Of a DNA stretch of 64,000 nucleotides, positions 7,598-16,779 are shown piece by piece (the stretch's first letter is position 1; each line of letters opens with the position of its first letter). The notes under the pieces were generated by a model that made no database searches, had not been told where the DNA came from, and was given only the letters and a program-made list of their open reading frames with translations. The DNA lies in NCBI GenBank assembly GCA_015056815.1, contig SVFN01000007.1, positions 74,456 through 138,455 on the forward strand, in the 5' to 3' direction. The translations under genes were made by a program, and so were the position numbers. Source of the stretch: Lachnospiraceae bacterium (GTDB lineage Bacteria > Bacillota > Clostridia > Lachnospirales > Lachnospiraceae).

Positions 7598-8628
7598 TCA
7601 TTTTTCCCTTATAAGCAGTCCCATATAGATTTCTCTCTGCGACTGCGGAATATCCAACACATCCATAGCTTTTTCTTCACTTATCCTCAAAGATTTCATT
7701 ACATTTTTTATCGCAATCAATTTTTCTTCCTGTTTCACCTGTTCCTTCACTTGTTCCTTCATCTGTTGTTCTCTCTCTCTTACTTTCTCATCTAATTCCC
7801 TGTCAATCCGATCCCTTAACAGCTCCATCAATGCATCTTCCATCTCATTCTCACCTCTTATAGACTCCATTGTTTCAATATTTTTCCTTGATATCTGGTT
7901 TAGTAGGATTTGGTAATGTCTCCTTATAACAGAATCCGTCTCTTTTTCCACATCCTCTATTATCTGCTCCACATCTGTTTTATCCGCTCCTTCTGTCAGG
8001 GCACGGTAAGCTGCGTATTCTGCTCCTGCCAGTTCTCCCGTGATCACGATCTGAAAAGGCAGGTCAGTCAGACCTTTAACATAGTATATTCCCTGCGCAT
8101 TCCCTTTACAAGCTGTCCCGCTTTTTCCAGCCGACGAAACAACTCCCTGTTCTTTTTCGCACGAAAGATGGAAATCGTCACCTGCTTTGCCGGGACATCG
8201 CCTTCATGCTCTGCTATCCCGATATAAAAATTCGCATAACCGCATATCTTACGGATTACCCGCTCATTCAATGCATCCTCGGGATTTTTATACTCGATCA
8301 CATTAAATTTGCGGAACATCCGAAAGATTTCCTTTTCAAATGTAACAGACTCATCCTCCGTCACGATCAGATAATCCACTCTCGGCGGTTCTGCTCCCAG
8401 CACCTGTTCTCTTACCAGACTGACACGACTCCCGTACTTATGCAGGTCGATCAAAAGTATCGCTTCAAAAGCAGTATGCCAGTCACTTCGCGGCACCGCC
8501 ATCAACTCTCTTAATCGTCCCCACAGCAACTTGATCTGCTTTTTCCGTTCCTTCTCCGTCAACTGCACAGCAGATTTTTCTGCTGTTTGTCCGGCTGCAC
8601 TTACGGACATTTCTTCTTTCTGTCTCAT
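7598..8628 (-). pseudogene. PD-(D/E)XK nuclease-family (Rpn-like) protein, frameshifted
   Basis: The first frame (8628-8068, 186 aa) has a nuclease-like core (RVDYLIVTEDESVTFEKE, then FNVIEYKNPEDAL, with D and ExK as expected). The second (from 8103 to 7598) continues as QGIYYVKGLTDLPFQIVITG, then a coiled coil and a tail ending SEEKAMDVLDIPQSQREIYM, typical of Rpn-like families. The sequence at 8103-8106 has GGG; GGGG would give one protein of about 342 residues. These proteins are linked to recombination or act as transposase-like nucleases. The 3' end is flanked by the 84-bp repeat. Confidence 0.75.
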
Positions 8629-9018
8629 ACGACTCCTCCTTTTCGCAGGAGATATCTGAAACGGAAAACTATTTTCTTCTATTCTTCTGAAATCCCCTGC
8701 TTTTATTCTGTTAACTTGATTGGTAAAAGCATCGAAATTTCAGATCATAATAGAATAAAACAGATTCTTAGAAATACTTATGTGAAATTTTCTTACTTTG
8801 CAGTGATTGTACCATGAATCCTATAAACTGACAATAGATTTTATGTTTTCGATTATTATTTTCCCCCTAAAGTGCCTCCAGCAAGGGCTTTACGAATTTA
8901 ACTGAAGCAGATGTGAAAAGAAACGTTTTTTCAGAATTGCTTGCGTATTCATTTTTTTACATTTATTTTTATACACTAAAAAAAGTCGTCTTAACGAATG
9001 ATCGTTAAAACAACTTTT
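8629..9018. other. Gene-free stretch with terminator of the 9028-9783 gene
   Basis: About 400 bases without a supportable gene. The only structure I see is the hairpin at 8980-9018 (long stem with two mismatches, T-run on the minus strand), the terminator of the downstream phosphoesterase gene and second copy of the repeat at 7498-7581. The rest is AT-rich. Confidence 0.6.
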
Positions 9019-9027
9019 TCTGTTTCT

Positions 9028-9783
9028 TTATGCTATCCGTATGATCTGCTCATACAAAAGAATCTCCTCCGTATTCACATTTTGGTTGTCATGGTAATGT
9101 CCGAAAAACCAATTCTTAAACTTCGTATTTTGGCGGATTTCCTCCAGATAATCTGTTAAAACATCTGCTTTGTAGAGACTTCCGCCAAGTAAAAACTGTG
9201 TACTTGTGGCACAACAGTGCGTCACGACATAGTCCACTGTATGATTGTATTTTGCAAGATTTTTCCGTCCTTCTTCCATCTCTTCTTCTGTCGGAAGCTC
9301 TCTGGACCACCAGCTTAAATGATTGATCCGGTATGGACGATATCCCATATCGAGCTTTTTCTTTTTGAGCCGGAAATCCGGATCATCAGGCTCCAAAATA
9401 CCGCCACTGATATCGTGACTGCTTGCGCCGCCAAAAGTAAAAAAGCTTTTCCCGTCAATCTCAAATACCTGTCCCCGCATCAAATGAATCACGGATGCCC
9501 TGATCTTATGAACCTTCCCACCGTGCCATTCTTCCACAGGATACGCATCCAATCTGTCAAAATTCTCGTGGTTGCCGTCAACAAACAACGTGGTAAAGGG
9601 CTTCTCCTCCAACCAGTCCATCAAATGAGTTTCTTCCCTGCTCTCTTTATCTTTATTCCAGACACCTCCGAAATCACCGCAGATTATAACATAATCCTCC
9701 TTGGTCATTTCCTTTTGCTCCCAAAAAATCCTAGTCTTAAATCGTCCGTAATCCAGATGACAGTCACCGGTAATGAAAATCAT
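9028..9783 (-). CDS. Metallophosphoesterase, 251 aa, paralogue of 34986-35747
   Basis: A calcineurin-like phosphoesterase: FITGDCHLDYGRF, YVIICGDFGGVW, LFVDGNHENFDRL, then VVTHCCAT and FFGHYHDNQ give the full set of metal ligands. The start at 9783 is set by AGGAGG before it. By eye it is much more similar to the protein at 34986-35747 than expected for the superfamily (shared HGGKVH, LMRGQVFEIDG, FGGASSHDISGGILE). In both places a PARG gene lies upstream on the same strand. Substrate unknown; removal of phosphate from RNA ends or ADP-ribose products are options. Confidence 0.9.
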   Translation of the reverse strand: MIFITGDCHLDYGRFKTRIFWEQKEMTKEDYVIICGDFGGVWNKDKESREETHLMDWLEEKPFTTLFVDGNHENFDRLDAYPVEEWHGGKVHKIRASVIHLMRGQVFEIDGKSFFTFGGASSHDISGGILEPDDPDFRLKKKKLDMGYRPYRINHLSWWSRELPTEEEMEEGRKNLAKYNHTVDYVVTHCCATSTQFLLGGSLYKADVLTDYLEEIRQNTKFKNWFFGHYHDNQNVNTEEILLYEQIIRIA

Positions 9784-9845
9784 AATCTTTAAAACCTCCT
9801 GCAAGTAATTGGTCGCAACAATTATATCCTTCCATTCAAACACGG

Positions 9846-9989
9846 TCAACTCTGTTGTTTTTTATTTGAATTTTCTTTTCTTTCTTCCTCTTTCTTTTTC
9901 TTTTCGTACTCCATCTTTGCAATCATGCTTCTGAGCTTTGCCGGCTCTGTGTTTTTCCCTTTTTTCTGTTTTTTTGCCTGTCCGTTCAT
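9846..9989 (-). CDS. Lysine-rich small protein (47 aa)
   Basis: MNGQAKKQKKGKNTEPAKLR... is dominated by Lys, Glu and Asn. The ATG at 9989 has a good site (GGGAGGAAAACG). It lies between the PARG and phosphoesterase genes. Low-complexity composition prevents any family call; nucleic-acid binding is possible. Confidence 0.5.
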   Translation of the reverse strand: MNGQAKKQKKGKNTEPAKLRSMIAKMEYEKKKKEEERKENSNKKQQS

Positions 9990-10201
9990 CGTTTTCCTCC
10001 CATTTTTTTGATAAGAAAACTGTAGCATATTAGGAAGAAATTTGTTTGGCAAAAATGCTCGATTTTATTTTATAGACTCCGTTATCGCATCTTCTATTGC
10101 GTTTTTTACTTACGTCTTTTATCAATCAACCTCTTTTTCATCTTATTTTTTTCATTATTTCTACTCCCTTTTGTCTGACAAACTTCTCATCTGCTTCTAC
10201 C

Positions 10202-10477
10202 TTAGTCCTCATAATCTCTTGTCGCATGTATTTGTACTTTTTTACCGGTATCCTGCTCATATTCAAGTCGCAATTCGTCTCTCCGCTTTTTCGATTTGTT
10301 TCGAAATGTTTTATAGGTCATATCGTATTTTAAAAACAGCCAGTCCGTCAAATTTGACGCCTTTGTGTAATCGGAATGCTCCGTTTTTATTCGTACCATT
10401 TTAGATGGATTGATTATGTGTGGCGGATATGTGTTTGTATTCATATATTTATTCTTTGGTTTTTTTACTCTGCTCAT
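10202..10477 (-). CDS. Basic unknown protein (91 aa)
   Basis: MSRVKKPKNKYMNTNTYPPH... is basic throughout and contains a helix-rich middle (NLTDWLFLKYDMTYKTFRNK) that could form a small DNA-binding fold. A modest purine-rich site precedes the ATG. No family recognised. It lies in the degraded 5-13 kb block. Confidence 0.5.
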   Translation of the reverse strand: MSRVKKPKNKYMNTNTYPPHIINPSKMVRIKTEHSDYTKASNLTDWLFLKYDMTYKTFRNKSKKRRDELRLEYEQDTGKKVQIHATRDYED

Positions 10478-10626
10478 GGCTTTCTTTTCATCCCTTCCTC
10501 TATAAACATTAATAGAACAACCTGATCTTTCGTCATAACATTCTCACGTCTTATAGCTCCATTGTTTCATCTTGCTCCCTTAATATCTCATGGTGCCTGT
10601 CGCTCATTTAATTTACCCCAAAAGCA

Positions 10627-10664
10627 TTGACGTGGCATATCACATAAGCAACATGCCACGTCAA
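10627..10664 (-). terminator. Perfect 12-bp hairpin after the PARG gene
   Basis: TTGACGTGGCAT (10627-10638) pairs perfectly with ATGCCACGTCAA (10653-10664), with a 14-base loop. On the minus strand it follows the PARG stop by 17 bases and is followed by TGCTTTTGG, a weak T-run. Probably the terminator of that gene; a processing signal is also possible. Confidence 0.6.
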
Positions 10665-10680
10665 TTACCGGCGCTCTTCT

Positions 10681-11532
10681 CTATTCTCCGTTCCCCAATT
10701 TCTTCAAAACTCTCTCAAAAACTTTATAATTTCTCTCATCCTCCGGTCTGCAATATACTGCGAACTCTACATTTTTAAACGCATAAAGATACTCTCCCAA
10801 TACATTCTCTGCGGCTTTTGCAACAATCTCCGGATTATTCCGAAATGCCCCACAGCCGAACGCTCCCAGAATGATACTCTCTACCCCCTCAGAAACAGCA
10901 GTCTCCAGTATTCTCCGAAGACGCTTTTCGTGAACCGCAAGCAGATCCTTGTCCGAGATCACAACCGCATCTCCGTCTGAAGGATTCATGGCATTGCTCG
11001 GCTTACGCCTAAGGTTCGGTGCCGCACAGGTAATGACATCCACCTGATACCATTCCTCCTCCGGTAACAGCTTCGGTTCCGATGTATCCGATTTAAACAC
11101 CACAACATCCGGGGTGAAAATTATATCATCATTATGGATGGCGTCATGTGCATTGCGGTGGGGTGTGTAAAACCCTTTCCACATACTTTGCACATTCAGA
11201 TTAAAATACAAGCCCGAACATCTGCACAGACACTCCTCCTGCGCACTTGCGCCTTTCACTACTCCGCCGCCCGGATTGGCTGCGGAAGCAAAATTGTGGA
11301 CGGCTGTCTTTGTTCCCTGATATGCCGCTGCCGCCTGAAAGGTTCTCTTCTTGGAAACGATGACCTTTGCCCTCTTATCATATAAATTCTTTTTCTGTTC
11401 CTTCAAATGATCCGTTTCTAAAATAAGTTTCTGATGCTCTGTCGAATACTTTACTGACTCTGCCAGTTTTACATTTGTCTTACACAAACGCTCTGTGTTC
11501 TGAAAAATCCCTACGTTTTCCTGTCTTCCCAT
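10681..11532 (-). CDS. Microbial-type poly(ADP-ribose) glycohydrolase (TIGR02452 family)
   Basis: The signature NPGGGVVKGASAQEECLCR holds the GGG loop and the catalytic QEE of PARG enzymes, which hydrolyse ADP-ribose from modified targets. Further family parts are VISKKRTFQAAAAY-like N-terminal motifs, HNFASAANPG, and ILGAFGCGAFRNNPE. Start at 11532 (MGRQENVGIFQNTERLC) matches the paralogue at 35744-36580 and has GAGG upstream. 283 residues, normal length. The paralogue has the same relation to a neighbouring phosphoesterase. Confidence 0.92.
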   Translation of the reverse strand: MGRQENVGIFQNTERLCKTNVKLAESVKYSTEHQKLILETDHLKEQKKNLYDKRAKVIVSKKRTFQAAAAYQGTKTAVHNFASAANPGGGVVKGASAQEECLCRCSGLYFNLNVQSMWKGFYTPHRNAHDAIHNDDIIFTPDVVVFKSDTSEPKLLPEEEWYQVDVITCAAPNLRRKPSNAMNPSDGDAVVISDKDLLAVHEKRLRRILETAVSEGVESIILGAFGCGAFRNNPEIVAKAAENVLGEYLYAFKNVEFAVYCRPEDERNYKVFERVLKKLGNGE

Positions 11533-11551
11533 TTGTCTTTTCCTCATCCTT

Positions 11552-11905
11552 TCAAATCCTTCTGTTCCAGTTACAAAATACATTCAGCCAAAGGAGTACT
11601 CTATCATCCTCAGACATATAATTACCTACTTCAAAAACATATCGTTCACCCGTCTCCACATATATTTTATTGCCAGTTTCAATCAATTCACCTGATATCG
11701 TATTGAACCATCTCTGTTCAGATGAATACGGCTCATTGGGATAGAAATATACAAAATGCTTTCCCGGTGCCCTATGCTCTGATTCGTATATGCAAAGCAT
11801 ACCTGCTAAGCCAATATACCTATAATGCCTATCAATGATCGGATTGCCATTCAGATCAGTAATTTCAGTAAACCTAACCTCTTTGTGTTCAATATACTTA
11901 GCCAT
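11552..11905 (-). CDS. Unknown protein (117 aa)
   Basis: MAKYIEHKEVRFTEITDLNG... appears to be a small beta-rich protein (repeated aromatic and polar strands, RHYRYIGLAGMLCIYESEH). No family recognised. It directly precedes the PARG gene (19-base gap) and follows the RNA ligase remnant, so it is probably in the same operon. Confidence 0.55.
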   Translation of the reverse strand: MAKYIEHKEVRFTEITDLNGNPIIDRHYRYIGLAGMLCIYESEHRAPGKHFVYFYPNEPYSSEQRWFNTISGELIETGNKIYVETGERYVFEVGNYMSEDDRVLLWLNVFCNWNRRI

Positions 11906-11976
11906 CTGTTATCTCCGCTTTCTTAATTATAAATGATCATCAGCAATATTTTAGTAATAGTAAAATTTTATGCGAA

Positions 11977-12647
11977 AAGATCATCCATCTCAAATGCACG
12001 TCTTAGCGGCAGGGGAAATATCGGCATGATCAGCTTTTTTTCCTTTGCCCATTTTTCTATGAAATTCATTTCTTCATGCGAGGGAGCCTCGTTGAAGGCT
12101 CTGAAGATTTCCCTGTTTTATTGTTTCTCGTGCCGATATGATAAAATAAACTATCCAGATAGTCGATCACCACCTTTGCCATCGGTGATACCAGTTCCAG
12201 AATATAGGTATAATCTTCGTCCAGTAATGAAAAATCCACCTGATCCTGTATCTTTTTTATGATGCTGTTATACCTCTCATCGGGCACGATCCTTTTATTC
12301 GTGGAAAAACGCCATTCTCCCTTTTGTCTGTCAAACCACATCTTCACAATGGCACCGTCGATTTTTTCCAACAATCTGGCACTTTCCCAGTCTATCTGAT
12401 CTGCATAGTATTCATAATAGTTTCCAAATTTGGTGAACGGCCAGCAGACAACTTCCATTTTTTTTGTATTGATAATGATTCCTCTTGCTTCTCTCACAAC
12501 AGGATCTGAAAAATCAGCCTCTGCCTGATAATTGAAAATTGTGAGATCTCCTTCCGTCCCCATATCAATCAATTTGTCTGTCATCAGTTCCCGCCAGTCA
12601 TCCGGGTTATTTCTGATCATACTACAGATCACAGAATTTTCATTCAT
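11977..12647 (-). pseudogene. T4 Rnl1-like RNA ligase, frameshifted and C-terminally damaged
   Basis: The N-terminal domain is intact: VREARGIIINTKKMEVVCWP, then FTKFGNYYE, and the nucleotidyl-transfer motif LLEKIDGAIVKMWF (KxDG, the lysine that carries AMP), then WRFSTNKR and YILELVSPMAKVVIDY. These mark ATP-dependent RNA ligases of the T4 Rnl1 type. After FYHIGTRNNKTG the frame is lost; the current frame stops at 12066. GGGG instead of GGG at about 12112 would continue as EIFRAFNEAPSHEEMN to a stop at about 11977, still shorter than usual. Start 12647 has a GGGGAC site. Ligase, PARG and phosphoesterase together point to RNA-end repair. Confidence 0.8.
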
Positions 12648-12727
12648 GGTTAATGTCCCCTTTTTTAAATCATACATATAGCCTCAAGCTGTTAAATATT
12701 CTTGGCTCTGTCACCTTAAATAGTTGA

Positions 12728-13111
12728 TTATGAACAAGGATTCTCAATATAAGACATAGTGTATGTTCCCTTTATTAAATCAAATATATAGACAAAGCAA
12801 TAATCCAGTTGAGTATCCCAATCCGCATCCTCAATAGTTGCCTCTTTCTCTGAATATGTTATCTACATTTTTACAAGTGTATCTGTTTCATTCTTTAAAT
12901 CATTCACATTGATTTCTTGTTTTGAAGTCACTAATATGGTTTTAAAACCATCTCCTAATTCTCTGTCTTTGACTGGTCTATCGAACCACCAGCAATACCT
13001 TGTCCTCAAAAAACCATTATCATCAGACGTATATAATGCATACCTATAAAATTCATCGTTTTCAGGAGTTATAATATTCGATATTTGTTTAAGTAATTGA
13101 TACAAAGTCAT
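12728..13111 (-). pseudogene. Small unknown gene interrupted by an in-frame TAG
   Basis: MTLYQLLKQISNIITPENDE... runs to a TAG at 12863-12865, and the same frame then stays open as ITYSEKEATIEDADWDTQLD... to a TAA at 12728. Both parts have protein-like composition (WDTQLDYCFVYIFDLIKGTY). The natural product may be about 126 residues. No family recognised. Confidence 0.5.
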
Positions 13112-13133
13112 ATAATTTGTCCTATTTTATATT

Positions 13134-13763
13134 CTAAAAAGCAGCCTCCTTGGATGACAGAGCCATATTCTTATATCCGCCATACAAATGATCTCTCCCC
13201 TTATATTCGCCCAATGTTTTAGGCATAAGTCTACAGAATGTCTCTAACTGATGTTCCAAAAACTGGTCTCTATAACTTTTTACAGCCCCCTCTACCGGCT
13301 TTCCGTCCATAAAGCATTCATCAAAATCAAAATATACATTATCAATGTTTATGTTCCAAATTTTGGCTATAATAACGGCAAACTGCCAATCATATCCTTT
13401 ATATCCCTTTAAATATTTGTAAATCCAATCAAACCTGAGCTTCTGTATATCTTCTATTGTCTTACACTCATGGTGCAATTTCATAAACTGCCTGTCCTCG
13501 GCTTCATCATGAAACTTCAATAATGCGCTTTTTCTAAGCTCGAACATTACTCTAACGTCTATATACCTCTCTATATATGCTTTATAACTTATTATTCTGC
13601 TGTTATAGTCAAATACCAGTGCTTTGGCTAATACTAATACGGCTTCTCCGTATTCGTAGTCTAAATTTCTGACCTTATATCTCTTTATAAGGTCATGTGT
13701 AACATATGATTCGTCTATATATTCTCTGCTGAAATCATATAATTTATCGTAATTTATTCGCAT
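13134..13763 (-). CDS. Unknown protein (209 aa)
   Basis: MRINYDKLYDFSREYIDESY... is helical, rich in Tyr, Lys and Asp, without signal peptide, membrane segment or known motif. A GGACCGGGAAAT stretch precedes the ATG. It opens the decayed 13.8-9 kb run. No function can be offered. Confidence 0.65.
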   Translation of the reverse strand: MRINYDKLYDFSREYIDESYVTHDLIKRYKVRNLDYEYGEAVLVLAKALVFDYNSRIISYKAYIERYIDVRVMFELRKSALLKFHDEAEDRQFMKLHHECKTIEDIQKLRFDWIYKYLKGYKGYDWQFAVIIAKIWNINIDNVYFDFDECFMDGKPVEGAVKSYRDQFLEHQLETFCRLMPKTLGEYKGRDHLYGGYKNMALSSKEAAF

Positions 13764-13980
13764 ATTTCCCGGTCCTTTCCTTATTTGATTCTTTTCTTAT
13801 TTTAACATATAAAATCAAAATAAATTTGGCATTTTTGCTCCATTATTTACGTTTCTTGAAATTATCTGTTGTTCTCGACAAATTCCTCAAGACAATTCTT
13901 TCTATTTTGTAATCGGAAACATTTGAATTTTAATACCATTCGTTCCAATCAAAGTTCTCATTTAAGTCAGTGTCACATTA

Positions 13981-14060
13981 CAGCACCTCCCTATTTCAGA
14001 CAGCACCTCTCTTTTTTAGACAGCACCTCTCTTTTTCAGACAGCACCTCTCTTTTTCAAG
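13981..14060 (+). repeat. Four tandem 20-bp repeats
   Basis: Exactly four head-to-tail 20-bp units of the form CAGCACCTCTCTTTTTCAGA, the first slightly diverged. Each unit holds CACCTC, the complement of a ribosome binding site; on the opposite strand each unit reads GAGAGGTGCTG. The array continues into the 91-bp repeats that follow. Confidence 0.85.
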
Positions 14061-14257
14061 TCTATCTCACAGCAGCACCTCCTGATTATTAGGGGTGACA
14101 CAAAAAATAATTCATTACCCCTATTTCAAACCAGTACCTCTGTTTTTTAGGTCTATCTCACAGCAGCACCTCGTGGTTATTAGGGGTAACACAAAAAATA
14201 TTTCATTACCCCTATTTCAAACCAGCACCTCTGTTTTTTTAGGTCTATCTCACAACA
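14061..14257 (+). repeat. Two and a bit tandem ~91-bp repeats with hairpins
   Basis: A unit of about 91 bp starting TCTATCTCACAGCAGCACCTC occurs at 14061 and 14152, and a partial third copy starts near 14243. Each full unit contains an AGGGGTGA/TCATTACCCCT-type hairpin (14091-14122 and 14181-14213) and a CACCTC word. They lie upstream of the gene at 14419 on the same strand and may be a leader or a regulatory array. Confidence 0.75.
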
Positions 14258-14418
14258 GAGCATTGTTTGTAAATCGAGGTATCAAAAAAATTGGAGGTGA
14301 ATCCATGAGTCGTGCTCCGCCCTGACTGACTTTATTAATACGAAAGATAACCGCTAATAAAAGTCTAAGGCAGGAATGTTTTTAAGTAGAAAAAAAATTA
14401 AAAGAAAGGATTATTTTT

Positions 14419-14919
14419 ATGAACAAAAAAAAATTAAGAATAAATAAAATCAGTAAAGTAACTAATGTCACCCCCTCACAAAACCCTGAGAAAAAAGGAA
14501 ACCGTTCAAACACAGCTCTGATCATAGCCGCCTTAAAGGAAATCAGCGATCAGGAACATCCCAAAACGGTCAACGAGATCACTGATAAAGTGAACGACCT
14601 CTTTTCCTATCTGGATCTTGAGGACAAAGGCAGTATCATCGACAATTCTACCGTCAGAAGATGTCTGCGAAGCCTCTATGAAAATTTTTATGACCCCAAA
14701 AGTTATTCTGCGGACATCATCCGCGAAAACACTTTGAGGTTGGGATATTACGTCGGCATCGACAACACAAGTGTTACAAAATTCTATTATATGAGCATTG
14801 CCGAAAAATATCTTCCACTTCTGATCGAAATAGTGAACAAGAGCAATTTAAGCCCAGAAGAGCGTTCCATGCTCATTTTCGCTCTTAGCTCTATGCACCC
14901 GTACTTAACCCGTCCTTAA
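14419..14919 (+). CDS. Winged-helix-like putative regulator (166 aa)
   Basis: The basic N-terminus (MNKKKLRINKISKVTNVTPS) is followed by a helix-rich domain (NTALIIAALKEISDQEHPKT, then STVRRCLRSLYE) that resembles the N-terminal winged helix of WYL-type regulators, and a C-terminal part (LPLLIEIVNKSNLSPEERSM) similar to their linker. No WYL domain follows. A purine-rich site (AAAGAAAGGATT) precedes the ATG. It may be a truncated or stand-alone regulator; the tandem repeats upstream could be its target. Confidence 0.6.
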   Translation: MNKKKLRINKISKVTNVTPSQNPEKKGNRSNTALIIAALKEISDQEHPKTVNEITDKVNDLFSYLDLEDKGSIIDNSTVRRCLRSLYENFYDPKSYSADIIRENTLRLGYYVGIDNTSVTKFYYMSIAEKYLPLLIEIVNKSNLSPEERSMLIFALSSMHPYLTRP

Positions 14920-14943
14920 AAACGTCAAATCTTTATCCTTTCC

Positions 14944-14975
14944 GGTGCCGGACTTTTTGTCCGGCACCTTTCTTC
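14944..14975 (+). terminator. Strong terminator
   Basis: Perfect 10-bp stem GGTGCCGGAC/GTCCGGCACC with a TTTTT loop followed by TTTCTTCT. It ends the 14419-14919 transcript. Confidence 0.9.
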
Positions 14976-15020
14976 TCTCCCTGCAACCTTTTTCTCTGTT
15001 ATTCCTCTTCATCGTCTTCC

Positions 15021-15533
15021 TCAAAGAACATCAGGAAATTCATCATCTGCAAAGTCATCAAATGTCCCGTCAAATGTCGGAATATCTATAATGCCAAAGT
15101 CTCCGCCGGCTCTGCTCGGTATTCCCGCCGTATTGCCGCGGTTTTCATCGCTCAAATCTGTAAATATGATTTCCTCTTGGAAAGCATTCCACAACGATGG
15201 AGTCCTATATAAATACTCTCTGTCTTCTTCCTTGATTCGTTTCGCTGTTTCTATCCACTTCATGTAACTAAGATCCAAAAAAGCACCGCTTCCGATTATT
15301 TTCAAAATCTGTCTAATCCTGTTGTCATTCAAATTCCCCCATTCAATCAAATCACTTTTATTTCCATCTGAAACAGTCAGCTCGATACAGTTTGGATTCT
15401 CATCCAGCGCAACTGCTTTTTTTGTAGCAGTAAATTCCTTGTTCCCCATCCAAAAAAATGTTCTAATTCCAAGAGATACCCCCATAACCTCCATAATTCT
15501 TCCGTCCGGTAATAATGTTTTACAAAAAATCAT
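15021..15533 (-). CDS. Unknown acidic-tailed protein (170 aa)
   Basis: MIFCKTLLPDGRIMEVMGVS... with a very good site (AGGAGGAAAACAT) that sets the start at 15533. No domain recognised; soluble. The annotated frame ends FADDEFPDVL; a neighbouring frame would end in an acidic tail (FLMFFEEDDEEE, stop near 15000), so one extra C at about 15046 may have changed the last residues. Confidence 0.6.
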   Translation of the reverse strand: MIFCKTLLPDGRIMEVMGVSLGIRTFFWMGNKEFTATKKAVALDENPNCIELTVSDGNKSDLIEWGNLNDNRIRQILKIIGSGAFLDLSYMKWIETAKRIKEEDREYLYRTPSLWNAFQEEIIFTDLSDENRGNTAGIPSRAGGDFGIIDIPTFDGTFDDFADDEFPDVL

Positions 15534-15928
15534 ATGTTTTCCTCCTGCTTTTTTATTATCAGATCTATCGGATGCATCCCTTTTTGATCTGATGGTCACA
15601 TTATAACGCAAGCTTTTTTTGATTGTTTGTCAAAAATGCCCTGATTTCCCGCTAAAAAAATGTCCGTCAAATTGCACAATCATTTGTTTCAGTGCAAATA
15701 AACAGAGCCCTTAAAAATCTTTAAGAGCCCCTGTCTGATCATAGAATCCTCAGCTTCAAATCGCTTCTGCGGATTCCGCTTTTATAAATTTTATTTGTGA
15801 AATATTATCATGGACTTATCGCTGAAAGTCCCTCTCTAAAAGTTCTCATGCCTTCACTTAAATCTCTTAATTAACACCTTGGTACTGTAGTCTGCAAACT
15901 ACCATCTCACCTTTCTTTCATCTTACCC
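15534..15928. other. Gene-free stretch
   Basis: About 395 bases with no supportable gene. A near-repeat AGAGCCCTTAAA...TTTAAGAGCCCC around 15704-15731 could form a short hairpin; nothing else stands out. Confidence 0.4.
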
Positions 15929-16669
15929 TTACTTTATATAATCATTCAAATTCAGACTTGCACTGTAATCCTGCCATTTTTCGATCGTATACGCACCGCT
16001 TTGGGAGTACTGTGTTACATTGCGGTTCAGATCACCGCCGATCAGGTAGCGGAGTTTTCCTTTCACTGAGCCGAACTTGTCGATTTTCCATTTGCCGGAT
16101 TTTTTCACCAGAGTAAGCTTCATGGTGCGCTTTGTCCTGCTTCCGTAATTGATATACTGACTACTTGTCTTTGCAAGATTATCCATCTTTTCAAGCATCT
16201 TGGCATAAATATACTGAAGCTGTATATACTTGATGGTCGTTCCGTCCGAATCGGTAATCGTAGCATTCGCCTGTGTGGATGTTCCGCCCATCAGAAGCCA
16301 CAGGAAATTAAGCACCTGCTCTTTGCTCGCATCAAATCCCATTTTATTCAATTCGCTCTGCAGCTGGCTGTCACTCATGGTGAGAAGCGATGCTGCCATG
16401 GCATAATCACTTTCCTCCACATTCTGAGCCAGTTTATATCTGTTGATCACAAAATTATCCGTATTCACCATGGAAACCTGTAAAGTAACCACTGCTTTGT
16501 TGCCGGTCTGTTTCACTTTTTTGATCTTATATTTAATCTTTTTGTTCAGTTTTTTGTTCAGTTCCAACGTATTAGGACCGTATGCCTGGGATACAGTCTC
16601 TCCTGACGGGATCCGCCAGCTTGTCTTGAAAATTGTCAGACTCTTATCATTTGTCAGATATTTGTTCAA
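15929..16669 (-). pseudogene. 5'-truncated extracytoplasmic lipoprotein-like protein
   Basis: About 246 residues of a protein with the style of small secreted or lipoprotein domains (GSRTKRTMKLTLVKKSGKWK is typical of DUF4878/DUF5105-like domains; also KQTGNKAVVTLQVSMVNTDN). There is no ATG, ribosome binding site or signal peptide; the frame is closed upstream by a TAG. The IS1380 end begins just upstream, so its 5' end was probably removed by the insertion. Confidence 0.6.
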
Positions 16670-16779
16670 CTGCTTCTGATTACAATTCTATACCTAAATT
16701 ATTCATGATTGCGTCGTGAAAGCGGCTGAAAGCCACATTGTTACTGCATTTTAACTGAATATTGCTTTTCACTTATCAA

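Noticed and set aside
13981-14257. CRISPR array
   Set aside because: The 20-bp units are directly tandem without unique spacers, and no cas genes are present.
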